Shown piece after piece: positions 1 to 8,718 of a stretch of 64,000 nt of DNA (positions are counted from its first letter, which is position 1; each line of letters starts with the position of its first letter). The stretch is taken from contig NZ_CP048209.1 in assembly GCF_010119935.1 (NCBI RefSeq), positions 5,809,001 to 5,873,000 of the forward strand, read 5' to 3'. Source of the DNA: Paenibacillus lycopersici. Lineage in GTDB: Bacteria; Bacillota; Bacilli; Paenibacillales; Paenibacillaceae. The translations under genes and the position numbers were made by a program. The notes under the pieces were generated by a model. It did not search any database. It was not told the origin of the DNA and saw only the letters and a list, made by a program, of their open reading frames with translations.

Positions 1-670
1 CTTGGCCGTTGCCGCCGAGCTTGGCGTCATATTGGTAGACCGGATCGCTTCCGAGCATGCGGAACACGGGAACCGGGATCTGGGCTTCTGCGGTCTGCGC
101 GGGCATGAAGCCGTTCAAGCGGCTCGGGTAGTAGGCCTGATTGTAATAGCCGCCCCATAGCGTATAGCCGTCCGTTCCCCATTGATCCTTGCAATTGCAG
201 GAGGCCGCGATCTGATACTTATCCGACAGATACCCCAGCAAATGCGCATCCATGAACCAGGAACCGACGGATTGCGGGTAATGGCCGAACTTCGCGCGAA
301 AATCTTCCATGAGCACGTCCGCCAGCCGTTCCCGCTCCTCCGGCGTATAGCCGACGGAGAAGGCGATATGCGCGTGCCAGTCCCAGGGGAAACGGCCGCG
401 CCAGGCAATGCCGGCTTTCTCCGCAAGCGGCTGCACGACTTCGAACCAGACGCCGATCTCCTGCCCCGCGTCCGCCTCGCGCAGCAAGTCCGTAAACGCC
501 GGATTAATCAGCGCGTCGTATTGCAGCAGCCACGTCGCCCGCAGGCCGTGCTTCTGCACGAGCGCCAGCTGCTCCCTTACCGGCTCGATGAGGTCCATCG
601 GCTCCCGGGGCTCGACGCCCCGGATGAAGTTAATGATATTGACATGATTCGGATAAACTGGCTTATTCAA
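1..670 (-). CDS. Hydrolase/deacetylase-like protein, partial (C-terminus outside window)
   Basis: About 223 residues of the N-terminal part are visible. The chain opens with VYPNHVNIINFIRG and continues with alternating short strands and helices (TWLLQYDAL, EIGVWFEVV, WDWHAHIAFSVGYTPEER). This pattern resembles the NodB-type deacetylase and glycosidase-like TIM barrels that accompany Lpl-type sugar transporters; the acidic, Trp and His residues would fit a carbohydrate active site, but I do not recognise a named family. It lies 10-20 bases downstream of the solute-binding lipoprotein gene and is probably cotranscribed with it. A GGAG at 681-684 is 10 bases from the TTG at 668-670, which I prefer as the start; a GTG at 677-679 is only one base from that GGAG. 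Function is inferred mainly from context. Confidence 0.6.
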   Translation of the reverse strand, partial: MNKPVYPNHVNIINFIRGVEPREPMDLIEPVREQLALVQKHGLRATWLLQYDALINPAFTDLLREADAGQEIGVWFEVVQPLAEKAGIAWRGRFPWDWHAHIAFSVGYTPEERERLADVLMEDFRAKFGHYPQSVGSWFMDAHLLGYLSDKYQIAASCNCKDQWGTDGYTLWGGYYNQAYYPSRLNGFMPAQTAEAQIPVPVFRMLGSDPVYQYDAKLGGNGQ

Positions 671-689
671 TGCATCCACGCTCCAATAG

Positions 690-2483
690 TTATTCCCCAA
701 TGATGGTCGGCGCGTCGCTGTACACGTTGCGCGGCAGCGTGCGCTTGACCGTAATTTCGATTTTGCCCGCCGGCGTCTCGCTGTAAGCTTTGTACTGTTT
801 GTTGAACTCGGCGATCGTCTCTTCGTCGTGGCCGCGAACCTTCATTTCGTTCAGGAATTGGCCGTATACTTTCTCGAAGTCTTTGTCGTTCTTGGCCAGC
901 AGCAGCTTGGCGTAATATTGCAGGCGGATATCGCTCTGCACCGGATTGTATTTCTCCACGGCCCCGCCGATGATCGGCTTGATCCGGCTCGAGTTCGGAA
1001 TCAGGCCGAACGTGCCCTGCTCGTGGTTGATCTCTTCTGCCTTGTACAGCATCGCGTTATTGGCCGGCCATGGCGTCTCCATCGTCTTGATGTGGGTGCT
1101 TCCGACGCTGGCCAGGCTCTTCCACCACCAGAAGCCGTTCTCCGTCACGCTCGTCATGCCGCCGTTGTCGCCGCCCCAGAACTTCGGACCGCGGAACACC
1201 TCGTCGTTCACCACGACCGCGCCGTTCTCCATCTTGTACGCGCCCATGCTTTCCGGACCGTATTCCATCAGGATGAACGCTTCCTGCGTCTGCATCCAGT
1301 CCAGCCCCTTCATGAGCGCGTCCGGATCCTTGATCGTCGCGCTGACGCCCGTGCCGGAGCTGCCGAACGGATTGAACGATGCGTACTGCGCCAGCTTCAC
1401 GCCCGGATTGGTCGGGAGATACGTCGGCGAGAACCAGCCGTCCGGGTAGCCCTTCTGCTCGAGCGCCTTGAGCGAGGTCGAGTCCGGCAGGTTGTTCGCC
1501 TTCATCAGCGACAGGTCCGGATTATCCCAGCCGTCGAACAGCATGGCGCCGAAACGCAGGTTGTTGACCTTCTCCATGAACAGGTCCTTCTTCTGGAAGC
1601 TCGTCTCCGGATCGAGCAGGCCGCTCGATTGGAGGCGGTTCAGCCATTGGAACGCCTGCTTGAAGCCGGGCAGCTTGTAATCCGGCACGACCGAGCCGTC
1701 CGCCTGCTCGTTCCAGCCGTAACCGTTACTCCGCACGCCGAACATCGACATGACGACTTCGAGGCCGGAGAAGTTCTCGCCGCCGAGCGACAGCGGGATC
1801 AGGCTGCGTCCCTGGGCGTCCTTGTACCCTTTGATCGCGTTCAAATACTTCTCGAAGCCGTCGATCGTCCGCAGATCGTCCTTCGTCATGCCCGCCTTCT
1901 TCAGGATGGAATCCTGCACCCACAGCCCCTGGGCATTGCCCTGCCATGCGGACGGCTCGTCGACGACCGGCTCGTACGTCGACGGCACGAAGTAGATATG
2001 CCCGTCGGCGGCGCGCCAGTTGTCGATGATGCGCTTGTCGATCTTCGCCAGATTCGGGTAATTCGCCGCGTCCTCGAAATAGTCGTCGAGCGGCATCAGC
2101 TTCTTCTCGTTGATGAGGCGCGACCAGATCAGGCTGTCGGAAGGCAGGATGATCGCATCCGGGAATTCGCCGCCGACGAGCTTCAGGTTGATTTGCTGGG
2201 TCACGTCGCCGCCGTTGCCGACCTCGACCTTATCCCAGTGAACGCCCGACTTCGCCATCACCTCTTGCGTGATCGGTCCGTCCAGATTGACCGGCGTCGT
2301 CATCGTCGGCGCGTACAGCGTGTAATGCGTCTGCTTCGCCGCCGCGCCGGCCGAATCCTCCTGCCCGGCCTTATTCCCGGCCGTGCCGGAGTCGTTGTCC
2401 TTGCCGCCGCAGCCTGCCGTCAGACCCGCGACCATCGTCAATGCCAGTACCGACAGCATGCTTTTCTTCCATCTGTATCCCAT
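690..2483 (-). CDS. Extracellular solute-binding lipoprotein of a sugar ABC transporter (LplA-like)
   Basis: The protein has 597 residues and starts with a lipoprotein signal ending in the lipobox LTAGCGG, so it should be anchored by the Cys near residue 25 on the outer face of the membrane. The mature part is a family 1 type binding protein of the large LplA/YtcQ class (WQGNAQGLWVQDSIL, aromatic-rich hinge and C-terminal lobes), as used for oligosaccharides or breakdown products of plant or surface polysaccharides. A GAGGGGGAAAT ribosome site precedes the ATG. It follows the two permease genes and precedes a hydrolase-like gene. No ATPase is encoded here; in this class a shared ATPase such as MsmX usually energises the transporter (family knowledge). 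The actual substrate cannot be read from the sequence. Confidence 0.9.
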   Translation of the reverse strand: MGYRWKKSMLSVLALTMVAGLTAGCGGKDNDSGTAGNKAGQEDSAGAAAKQTHYTLYAPTMTTPVNLDGPITQEVMAKSGVHWDKVEVGNGGDVTQQINLKLVGGEFPDAIILPSDSLIWSRLINEKKLMPLDDYFEDAANYPNLAKIDKRIIDNWRAADGHIYFVPSTYEPVVDEPSAWQGNAQGLWVQDSILKKAGMTKDDLRTIDGFEKYLNAIKGYKDAQGRSLIPLSLGGENFSGLEVVMSMFGVRSNGYGWNEQADGSVVPDYKLPGFKQAFQWLNRLQSSGLLDPETSFQKKDLFMEKVNNLRFGAMLFDGWDNPDLSLMKANNLPDSTSLKALEQKGYPDGWFSPTYLPTNPGVKLAQYASFNPFGSSGTGVSATIKDPDALMKGLDWMQTQEAFILMEYGPESMGAYKMENGAVVVNDEVFRGPKFWGGDNGGMTSVTENGFWWWKSLASVGSTHIKTMETPWPANNAMLYKAEEINHEQGTFGLIPNSSRIKPIIGGAVEKYNPVQSDIRLQYYAKLLLAKNDKDFEKVYGQFLNEMKVRGHDEETIAEFNKQYKAYSETPAGKIEITVKRTLPRNVYSDAPTIIGE

Positions 2484-2672
2484 ACCCGATTTCCCCCTCG
2501 TTGCTCTTCATAGTTATCATGCCGGAATTGCAATCAAGCTTGCATGTATATCATCAAAAGAACGGCAGGCGCGGCGCGGGCGGCGGCGGAGCGGCAGGAT
2601 CCTTGCCGCGGCCGCGCGCTCGCGGGCCGGCGTTCCTTTGTCGATAACGCGTAACGAAGCGAACAGGCGCGC

Positions 2673-3575
2673 CTATTCTTTGACGGAGCCGATGAGCACG
2701 CCTTTGACGAAGAAGCGCTGCACGAACGGGTAGACGAACAGGATCGGCAGAATCGTAATGACGATCGTCGCCATCCGGACCGACTTCGAGGTGATCGCGT
2801 CCGCGTTGTACAGGCTGACGGACTTGGCGCTCGCCATCTGGCTGGCGCTGATCATCTGGTTCGCTTCGATCGTGCTCATGATTCGCTGCAGGTACGTCGG
2901 CAGCGGCTGCAGGTTCATGTCGTTGACGAAGAACGCGCCGGTGAACCAGTCGTTCCATTGGCCGACGGCCGTGAACAGCCCGAGCGCCGCGAACAACGGC
3001 ACCGAGAACGGCAATACGATGCTGAAGTAGATGCGCACGTAGCCCGCGCCGTCCAGCTTCATCGATTCCACCACGCCTTCCGGAATGGTGTTCTGGAAGG
3101 AGGTCTTCATGACGAACATATTCCAGACGCTGAACAGTCCCGGCAGCACGTACACCCAGAAATTGTTGATCAGCTTCAGGTGAACCAATTGCAAGTAGAA
3201 CGGAATGAGACCGCCGTTGAACAGCATGATGAACAGGAAGGCGAACATCAGCTGCTTGCGGCCGGGCAGTTCCTTGCGCGAGAGGCCGTACGCCACCATG
3301 GACGTGACCAGCAGCGAGCCCGCGGTGCCGATGGCCGTGCGCGCCACCGTGATCCAGAACGCGTTCACGATCGTATGATCGTTCAGGATGACCCGGAAGT
3401 TGTCCAGCGTGAACATCCTGGGCCACCAATAGATGCCGCCGAGGCTCGCGTCCCGCCCTTCGTTGAAGGCGAGAATGACGATGTACCACAGCGGGTACGC
3501 GCATACAAAAGCAAACAGTGCCAATATCGTGCCGTTGACGGCCGAGAACGTTTTTTCCCCTCGCGTTAGGCGCAC
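2673..3575 (-). CDS. Sugar ABC transporter permease (LplC/YtcP-like)
   Basis: A 300-residue inner-membrane permease of the MalG-like group with about six hydrophobic segments and an EAA-type cytoplasmic loop around GVVESMKLDGAGYVRIYFSI, where the ATPase docks. Start is a GTG at 3573-3575 preceded by AGGTG. It lies 19 bases downstream of the partner permease gene and 189 bases upstream of the solute-binding lipoprotein gene, so the order permease B, permease C, lipoprotein is that of the lpl/ytc operons. The 189-base gap before the lipoprotein gene is very GC-rich and has no coding sequence. Together the two permeases form the membrane channel of the importer. Confidence 0.92.
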   Translation of the reverse strand: MRLTRGEKTFSAVNGTILALFAFVCAYPLWYIVILAFNEGRDASLGGIYWWPRMFTLDNFRVILNDHTIVNAFWITVARTAIGTAGSLLVTSMVAYGLSRKELPGRKQLMFAFLFIMLFNGGLIPFYLQLVHLKLINNFWVYVLPGLFSVWNMFVMKTSFQNTIPEGVVESMKLDGAGYVRIYFSIVLPFSVPLFAALGLFTAVGQWNDWFTGAFFVNDMNLQPLPTYLQRIMSTIEANQMISASQMASAKSVSLYNADAITSKSVRMATIVITILPILFVYPFVQRFFVKGVLIGSVKE

Positions 3576-3594
3576 TTCGCGCTCACCTGCTTCC

Positions 3595-4503
3595 CTACCA
3601 TATTCCGTCGCCTCCGATTCGCTTGGAGAGCCAGTTGCTGAACACGAGCAAAATCGTGGAGATGACGCTCATCACAAGGCCGATCGCGGTCGTCTGCGAA
3701 TACTGGGCCTGCCCGATGCCGAGCCGCAGCACGTACGTGTCGATGACCTCGGCCACGCCGATGTTCGCCGGGTTGATCATCGCGTAAATCTGGTCGATAC
3801 CGACGCTGAGCAGACTCGGTACGGTGAGGATGAGCACGACCGAGATAATCGGCACGATGCTCGGCAGCGTAATGTAGCGCATCTGCGCGAACCGGCCGGC
3901 CCCGTCGATGACGGCGGCTTCATAGAGCACCGGGTTGATGCTCGAGATCGCGGCCAGGTACAGGATCGTGCCCCAGCCCACTTCCTTCCACACGCTGCTC
4001 AGGACGAAGATCGGACGGAACCAAGCCTCCGAGCCCATGAACGGAATCGGCTGAATGCCGAGGCTGTGCAGCAGCGAGTTCGCGCCGCCCCCGTCGATCG
4101 ACAGGAACGCATCCAGGAAGCCGACGACGACGATCCACGAAATGAAGTGCGGCAGGTAGCTGAACGATTGCACGAACCGCTTGAACCGGAACGAACGCAC
4201 CTCGTTGATCAGCAGGGCGAAGACGATCGTCGTCGGGAAGATGAACAGCAGCCTGAGCAGCGTCAGCAGAAACGTATTGCCGGTCGCCCGCCAGAAGTCG
4301 GCGCTCGCCGCGAACTCCTTGAAATTTTGCAAGCCGACCCAGTCGCTCCCCCAGATTCCGCCTTGAAAGCCATAATCCCGGAATGCAATCTGCAAGCCCA
4401 GCATCGGAATATAGTTAAACACGATTATAAGCGCCAGCCCCGGCACGATGAATGCATATAGCGGGAGAAGGCCTTTCCGTTTAACGACAGAGAGACGATT
4501 CAT
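3595..4503 (-). CDS. Sugar ABC transporter permease (LplB/YtcP-like)
   Basis: A 302-residue permease of the LplB class with the typical opening PLYAFIVPGLALIIVFNYIP, about six membrane segments and the EAA loop near NPVLYEAAVIDGAGRFAQMR. The start at 4503 is chosen because AAAGGAGAT lies 8-10 bases upstream; an open frame extends further upstream without a ribosome site. It is the first gene of the transporter operon and follows a promoter overlapped by a cre-like site at 4586-4614. It pairs with the downstream LplC-like permease. Confidence 0.92.
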   Translation of the reverse strand: MNRLSVVKRKGLLPLYAFIVPGLALIIVFNYIPMLGLQIAFRDYGFQGGIWGSDWVGLQNFKEFAASADFWRATGNTFLLTLLRLLFIFPTTIVFALLINEVRSFRFKRFVQSFSYLPHFISWIVVVGFLDAFLSIDGGGANSLLHSLGIQPIPFMGSEAWFRPIFVLSSVWKEVGWGTILYLAAISSINPVLYEAAVIDGAGRFAQMRYITLPSIVPIISVVLILTVPSLLSVGIDQIYAMINPANIGVAEVIDTYVLRLGIGQAQYSQTTAIGLVMSVISTILLVFSNWLSKRIGGDGIW

Positions 4504-4585
4504 TTGCGGCGATCTCCTTTCTTTGTCATAGGCGCTGCGCCTAGTTATTGTGCCGCGCGCACGGTTGTTACGGCACTTGCTACTG

Positions 4586-4614
4586 ATTATAGAAAAGCGG
4601 GGAAGCGCTAACAA
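4586..4614 (-). promoter_or_regulatory. Promoter with overlapping cre (CcpA) site for the sugar transporter operon
   Basis: On the minus strand TTGTTA (4609-4614) and TATAAT (4586-4591) are separated by 17 bases. Between them TGTTAGCGCTTCCC (4600-4613) matches the cre consensus TGWAAGCGYTWNCA at 12 of 14 positions. A CcpA site in the spacer would repress the operon when preferred sugars are present. Boxes are seen; regulation is inferred. Confidence 0.6.
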
Positions 4615-4771
4615 TAATCGGAATGCACGATTAGTTGCGCTCTGGCACTATCTTGTTTTCATGGCGATTTGCACAAAAAAAGAGCGATCCGCACGAATCG
4701 CCCCAGATTGCAGAGAACATATACGAAACTGCAAATCGCTTAGCCTGAACCTCATAGCCTCCATAGGCAAC

Positions 4772-4947
4772 GGACACAGGATCCGTTATTTGTAATGAAA
4801 TCGGTGTTTGGGGTTGACGATCGGACACAGGATCCGTTATTGCCTCCGGAAAGTACCGAATGTCTGCATGTTAGGCGAAATAACGCATCTCCTGTCCGCG
4901 TGCGTTCCTAAAATAAAGAAAACCGGTCCATAACGCCTCTCCTGTCC
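4772..4947. repeat. Four-block palindromic dispersed repeat, copy 1
   Basis: Two direct blocks GGACACAGGATCCGTTATT (4772-4790, 4823-4841) are followed by two inverted blocks ending in CTCCTGTCC (4879-4897, 4929-4947). The inner and outer pairs can fold into nested hairpins. Similarity to copy 3 continues outside the blocks to about 4755 and 4971. Related copies are at 27891-28066 and, inverted, at 36463-36640. The remainder of the 4504-5028 interval holds no credible gene. Confidence 0.85.
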
Positions 4948-5028
4948 GCTTCATTGCTTCGAAGGCAGCGCTGCTGACTTGTTCCGGCGCGCTCATCCGA
5001 CGGCATCCGGCGGGATCCGGCGGCGCCA

Positions 5029-6648
5029 CTAGCCGGCGACGCCATGGAACGCCCTGTACTCCTTCGGGCTGAAGCCCGTAATCCGTTTGAACACGCTCGT
5101 GAAATAGCCGATGTTCTGATAGCCGACGCTTTCCGCGACCTCGTACAGCTTCAGCCGCGGATCCTGCAGCAGCTCCTTCGCCTTGCCGATCCGAATGTGG
5201 ATCAATTGCTCGGTGAACGATACGCCCAGCTCCGTCCGGAACAGCGCCCCCAGGTAATTCGGGCTCAAGTAGACCGAATCCGCGACGGATCGCAAGGACA
5301 GGTTGTCCTTGTAATGCGCGTTCATCCATTCCAGCGCCCGCTGCACGACGACCTGCGTCGGGCTCTTCTTCCGCTCCGCGATAAACCCGCACAGCCCGGT
5401 GACGATCCGCACCGTCTCCTGCAGCAGCTCCGGCTCCTCGCGGCAGTCCAGCACGCGTTCCCACAGCTGCTGTTCCGATCCCAGGTGCCGGTTCACGTCG
5501 CCAATCTCGGCTCCGATGCGGTTCGCGCCGCTGATCAGCCGCAGGCACAGGCCCCGCAGGTTGGCGCCCTGAATATGCGGATTGCCGGCGATGCTGCGAA
5601 TCAGTTCCCCCAGCAAGCTCAGGCTGTTCTGGCTGTCGCCCGCGCCGAGCACCTCCAGGAAGTCGCCCATCAGCTCATCCGGGCTCTTGTGAAGATGATC
5701 CGATTGTTCCTGGAGCATCTGCCAGCTGAACGTGCGCTCGCTGCTGCCGAGAAGCCGCTGATTCACCGCCCGCTGCGCCAGCCGAAAGCTCTCGCTCAAT
5801 TGACCGGGCGACCGAACGGCAGGACCGGCGCCGATGGAGACGGTACAACTGTGAATGCTCCCCGCTTCCCGGCCGAGACGCTGCAGGATGCGCTCCGTCT
5901 CCCGCTCGAACCCGCCGTCTGCCTCCGTCTCCCGCAGGATCAGCACGATATTCCCTCGCTGCGTCATCGTCTTCTCCTCGAGCAGCGAGCCGCATATCGC
6001 GCACGCGGCATCATTCAACATACGCTGCGCAAGCCGTACCTGCTCTTCCTTGGCAAGCGGCGAGTCGGGATCGGCGTCCATGACGATGACCAACACGCGG
6101 CGCAGGCCTTCCGGGACGAACATGCCGAGCGCGTCCGCATGCGCCCGGATTGCCTCGTCTCCCAGAATGAGACCGTGCAGCAGCTCCTGCAGGAATTGTT
6201 CCCGCGCAATCGGCTTGAACGTGTCCAATTGCGCCTTGATGCGCAGCTCCTCCCGGCTCTTCGACAGCTCCAGCCGTTCGGCTTCGAAGACGCGCTCCAG
6301 AATCGCCGTCAATTCCTCGAACAGGATCGGCTTGACGAGGAAGGCGTCCACGCCGAGATCGAGCGCCGTCTTGGCGTATTCGAATTCTTCGTAGCCGGTC
6401 ACCATGATAACGCGCATGCGCGGATTGATCGTCCGCATGCGGGCCGCCAGCTCCAGGCCGTCCATCCCTAACATCCGGATATCCGTGATGAGCAGGTCGG
6501 GCGGTTCCTGGCCGGCCCGGCCGATCGCCTGCTCCGCATCCTCGAAATCGCCGGTGACGCGCATCTGATACCGCGCCCAATCGACATGCTTAATGATCGA
6601 ATTACGCTGACGTTCCTCGTCGTCAACGACGAATACTTTGATGTCCAT
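5029..6648 (-). CDS. Response regulator with AraC-type DNA-binding domain (YesN-like)
   Basis: A 539-residue two-component regulator. Residues 1-125 form a receiver domain (VFVVDDEERQRNSI, phosphoacceptor Asp in LLITDIRMLGMDG, Lys in FLVKP). A variable middle region follows, and the last 100 residues are an AraC helix-turn-helix pair (LSLRSVADSVYLSPNYLGALF, YEVAESVGYQNIGYFTSVFKR). The start at 6648 is set by GGAGG nine bases upstream. It overlaps the end of the YesM-type kinase gene by 26 bases, so the two are translationally coupled. It lies just upstream of the LplBCA-like operon, which is its most likely target. About 80 bases beyond its stop begins the four-block repeat. Confidence 0.92.
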   Translation of the reverse strand: MDIKVFVVDDEERQRNSIIKHVDWARYQMRVTGDFEDAEQAIGRAGQEPPDLLITDIRMLGMDGLELAARMRTINPRMRVIMVTGYEEFEYAKTALDLGVDAFLVKPILFEELTAILERVFEAERLELSKSREELRIKAQLDTFKPIAREQFLQELLHGLILGDEAIRAHADALGMFVPEGLRRVLVIVMDADPDSPLAKEEQVRLAQRMLNDAACAICGSLLEEKTMTQRGNIVLILRETEADGGFERETERILQRLGREAGSIHSCTVSIGAGPAVRSPGQLSESFRLAQRAVNQRLLGSSERTFSWQMLQEQSDHLHKSPDELMGDFLEVLGAGDSQNSLSLLGELIRSIAGNPHIQGANLRGLCLRLISGANRIGAEIGDVNRHLGSEQQLWERVLDCREEPELLQETVRIVTGLCGFIAERKKSPTQVVVQRALEWMNAHYKDNLSLRSVADSVYLSPNYLGALFRTELGVSFTEQLIHIRIGKAKELLQDPRLKLYEVAESVGYQNIGYFTSVFKRITGFSPKEYRAFHGVAG

Positions 6649-8434
6649 GCGGAAGTTCCTCCCGTCCGTATTCATGGGCTGGCGCCGTCGGACCGGCTTG
6701 CTGCGGGATGAGCAGCCGAATCGTCGTGCCCGCGCCCGGTTTGCTCTCTATCGTCAAGCTGTACGAATGGCGATAATGCCGTTTCAACCGTTCGTTCACG
6801 TTATAGATGCCGAAGCCCGCGCGCTCCTTGGCGCCGTTCGCGTTCTCCAGCAAGTCCTTGGCCTGCTCCGGGGTCATGCCGGAGCCGTTGTCCGCGATCG
6901 TAATGCATAGCATGCCGTCCTGCAAGCAGCCCCGGATGCGCAGACGGCCTCGGCCGCCCGTGTGAACGAACGCATGCAGCAGCGCGTTCTCGATGATCGG
7001 CTGCAGCGTAATCTTGATGATTTCGCAGGACAGCGCCTCTTCATCCACGTCGATTTCGACGGCGAGCCGGCCGGGGAACCGCGATTCGTGAATGTTCAAG
7101 TACGCCCGCACATGCTCCAGCTCCTCGCGGAACGGCAGGATATCGCCTCCCCGGTTCAGCGCCAGCCTGAAGAACTTGGCCAGGGCGTCTACCGTCCTGC
7201 TGATTTCGGCTGAACCGACGTCCATCGCCATGCTCTTGACCAGGGCCAGCGTATTGTACAAGAAGTGCGGATTGATCTGCGCCTGCAGCAGCTTCAGCTT
7301 CTCGGTTTCGGCCGCGCTCCGCGCTTCGGCGATATCGCCGAGCGACTGCTTCAGCCGGAGCGACATCGTGTTGAATTCCCCCTCGACGTCGGCCAGTTCG
7401 TCCTTGCCGTACACTTTGACGGTAAGCCCGATATCGCCGTCGCGTACCCGCCTCATGCTTCTGACAAGCGAATTGAGCCGGTGCTTGATGCGCAAGCCGT
7501 AGCTGGCGAGCACCGCGATCGTCAACACGACGAACAGCACGCTGACCGCGACCGCCGCGTTTTTGACCAGCTGCAGCTTCTGCCACAGCTCCTCCTGGCT
7601 CACGACCGTGACGATCTTCCAGCCCAGCCTGTTCGTTTCATACACGACCATGCTCTGCTTGCCGTCTATCGTCGTCGAATACCAGCCTTGATCGGACGCA
7701 TACACGGGCTGCAGATAAGGGAGCGCCTTAATATTGTCCGACGCTTGCTTGTCCATCACGTTCGTCAGCACTCTCCCCTGCGCATCCGCCACGACGATCC
7801 ACCCTTTCTTGAACTCCAGCGGGTTGGAGAGCTGGTCGAACAGCGCGCGGTTCGTTATCTCAACGTGAACGATGCCGAACTTCTCGTTCGTCAAGTAGTC
7901 GACCAGCCACTTGCTGAGGTGCAGCGAAGGCTGGGCATCGTCGCCCTTCCGTTCGAAATACCAGTAGAACTGCTTGTTGCTGCCGCCCATGGCCGCATGC
8001 CAAGGCTGCGAATCCGCCTGCTCCATGTTCAGGACCACGCCCCCGTCCTCGTGCAAGCTGGCGTTGGTCTTATAGAATTGAATCTTCTTCATCGGGAAGT
8101 AAGATCGGATCCGATTGACCGCGGCATTGATCTGCTGCAGCGCCGTCACTTCTTCCTGGAGCGATTGATAATGCTGGGTCAGCGCGGTCGTGATGCCCGG
8201 ATCGAGCGACATTTGCATGAGAATGTTCTGATAGCCGATAATGCGGTATTCAATGTTCTCGTTCAGCTGGTAGGCCACCTTCTCCAGCATTTCGCGGCTC
8301 TCCTTCTGCGCGAGCGGCAGGCTGGTAGAGAACAGATAGTAGCCCACGATCAGGACGGGGAGGATCAAGAAGACGATCACGATCAATATGAGCTTCTGCA
8401 GCAATCGCACGCGATGCCAATAGCCGAACAACAT
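6623..8434 (-). CDS. Sensor histidine kinase (YesM-like)
   Basis: A 603-residue membrane kinase. It has an N-terminal membrane segment (about residues 12-35), an extracellular Cache-like sensing region of about 250 residues, a second membrane segment near residue 285, a HAMP linker (MRRVRDGDIGLTVKV), the His_kinase motif LQAQINPHFLYNTLALVKSM with the phosphoacceptor His, and an HATPase domain (IIENALLHAF, IADNGSGM, GFGIYNVNERL). The start at 8434 is supported by AGGAGGATAGCAAGG just upstream; the frame is open for 16 more codons without a ribosome site. It should phosphorylate the overlapping YesN-like regulator in response to an extracytoplasmic signal, probably a sugar or the loaded lipoprotein. 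Confidence 0.92.
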   Translation of the reverse strand: MLFGYWHRVRLLQKLILIVIVFLILPVLIVGYYLFSTSLPLAQKESREMLEKVAYQLNENIEYRIIGYQNILMQMSLDPGITTALTQHYQSLQEEVTALQQINAAVNRIRSYFPMKKIQFYKTNASLHEDGGVVLNMEQADSQPWHAAMGGSNKQFYWYFERKGDDAQPSLHLSKWLVDYLTNEKFGIVHVEITNRALFDQLSNPLEFKKGWIVVADAQGRVLTNVMDKQASDNIKALPYLQPVYASDQGWYSTTIDGKQSMVVYETNRLGWKIVTVVSQEELWQKLQLVKNAAVAVSVLFVVLTIAVLASYGLRIKHRLNSLVRSMRRVRDGDIGLTVKVYGKDELADVEGEFNTMSLRLKQSLGDIAEARSAAETEKLKLLQAQINPHFLYNTLALVKSMAMDVGSAEISRTVDALAKFFRLALNRGGDILPFREELEHVRAYLNIHESRFPGRLAVEIDVDEEALSCEIIKITLQPIIENALLHAFVHTGGRGRLRIRGCLQDGMLCITIADNGSGMTPEQAKDLLENANGAKERAGFGIYNVNERLKRHYRHSYSLTIESKPGAGTTIRLLIPQQAGPTAPAHEYGREELPHGHQSIRR

Positions 8435-8633
8435 CCTTGCTATCCTCCTAAAGCGCTTCCAAACCGCAGCTGGAAACGGCAATCTCCCGGCTGCGCATCC
8501 GCATCGCCCGGAATATTAGGCTAGTGTACCAGATATCGTCCGGGAGCGGAAGACGCGGTTTCGGCATGTAGTTTCGGCGAGCGGTTTCGGCCGCGATGAC
8601 ATCGTTACGCCCGCTCCCGCCTGCCGATCGAAG

Positions 8634-8672
8634 AAGCTTCCCGCAAGCTCGTCGAACTAGCGGGAAGCTTCT
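8634..8672 (-). terminator. Hairpin after the HAMP kinase gene
   Basis: AAGCTTCCCGC (8634-8644) and GCGGGAAGCTTCT (8660-8672) form an 11-base stem 47 bases beyond the kinase stop. The trailing T-run on the minus strand is poor (TTCTTCG), so termination strength is uncertain. Confidence 0.55.
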
Positions 8673-8718
8673 ACAGTTAAGCCGCCGGACTCGGGACTCG
8701 AGCTTCGGGACTCGGGTT

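Noticed and set aside
828..2513. Long plus-strand frames opposite real genes (also 5044-6471, 7265-8524, 38585-40105)
   Set aside because: Arg/His/Leu-rich shadows of GC-rich minus-strand genes without ribosome sites or family motifs.
4631..4828. 65-codon frame on the minus strand in repeat copy 1
   Set aside because: It lies over the four-block repeat; similar frames appear in the other copies only because the DNA repeat is shared, and there is no ribosome site.
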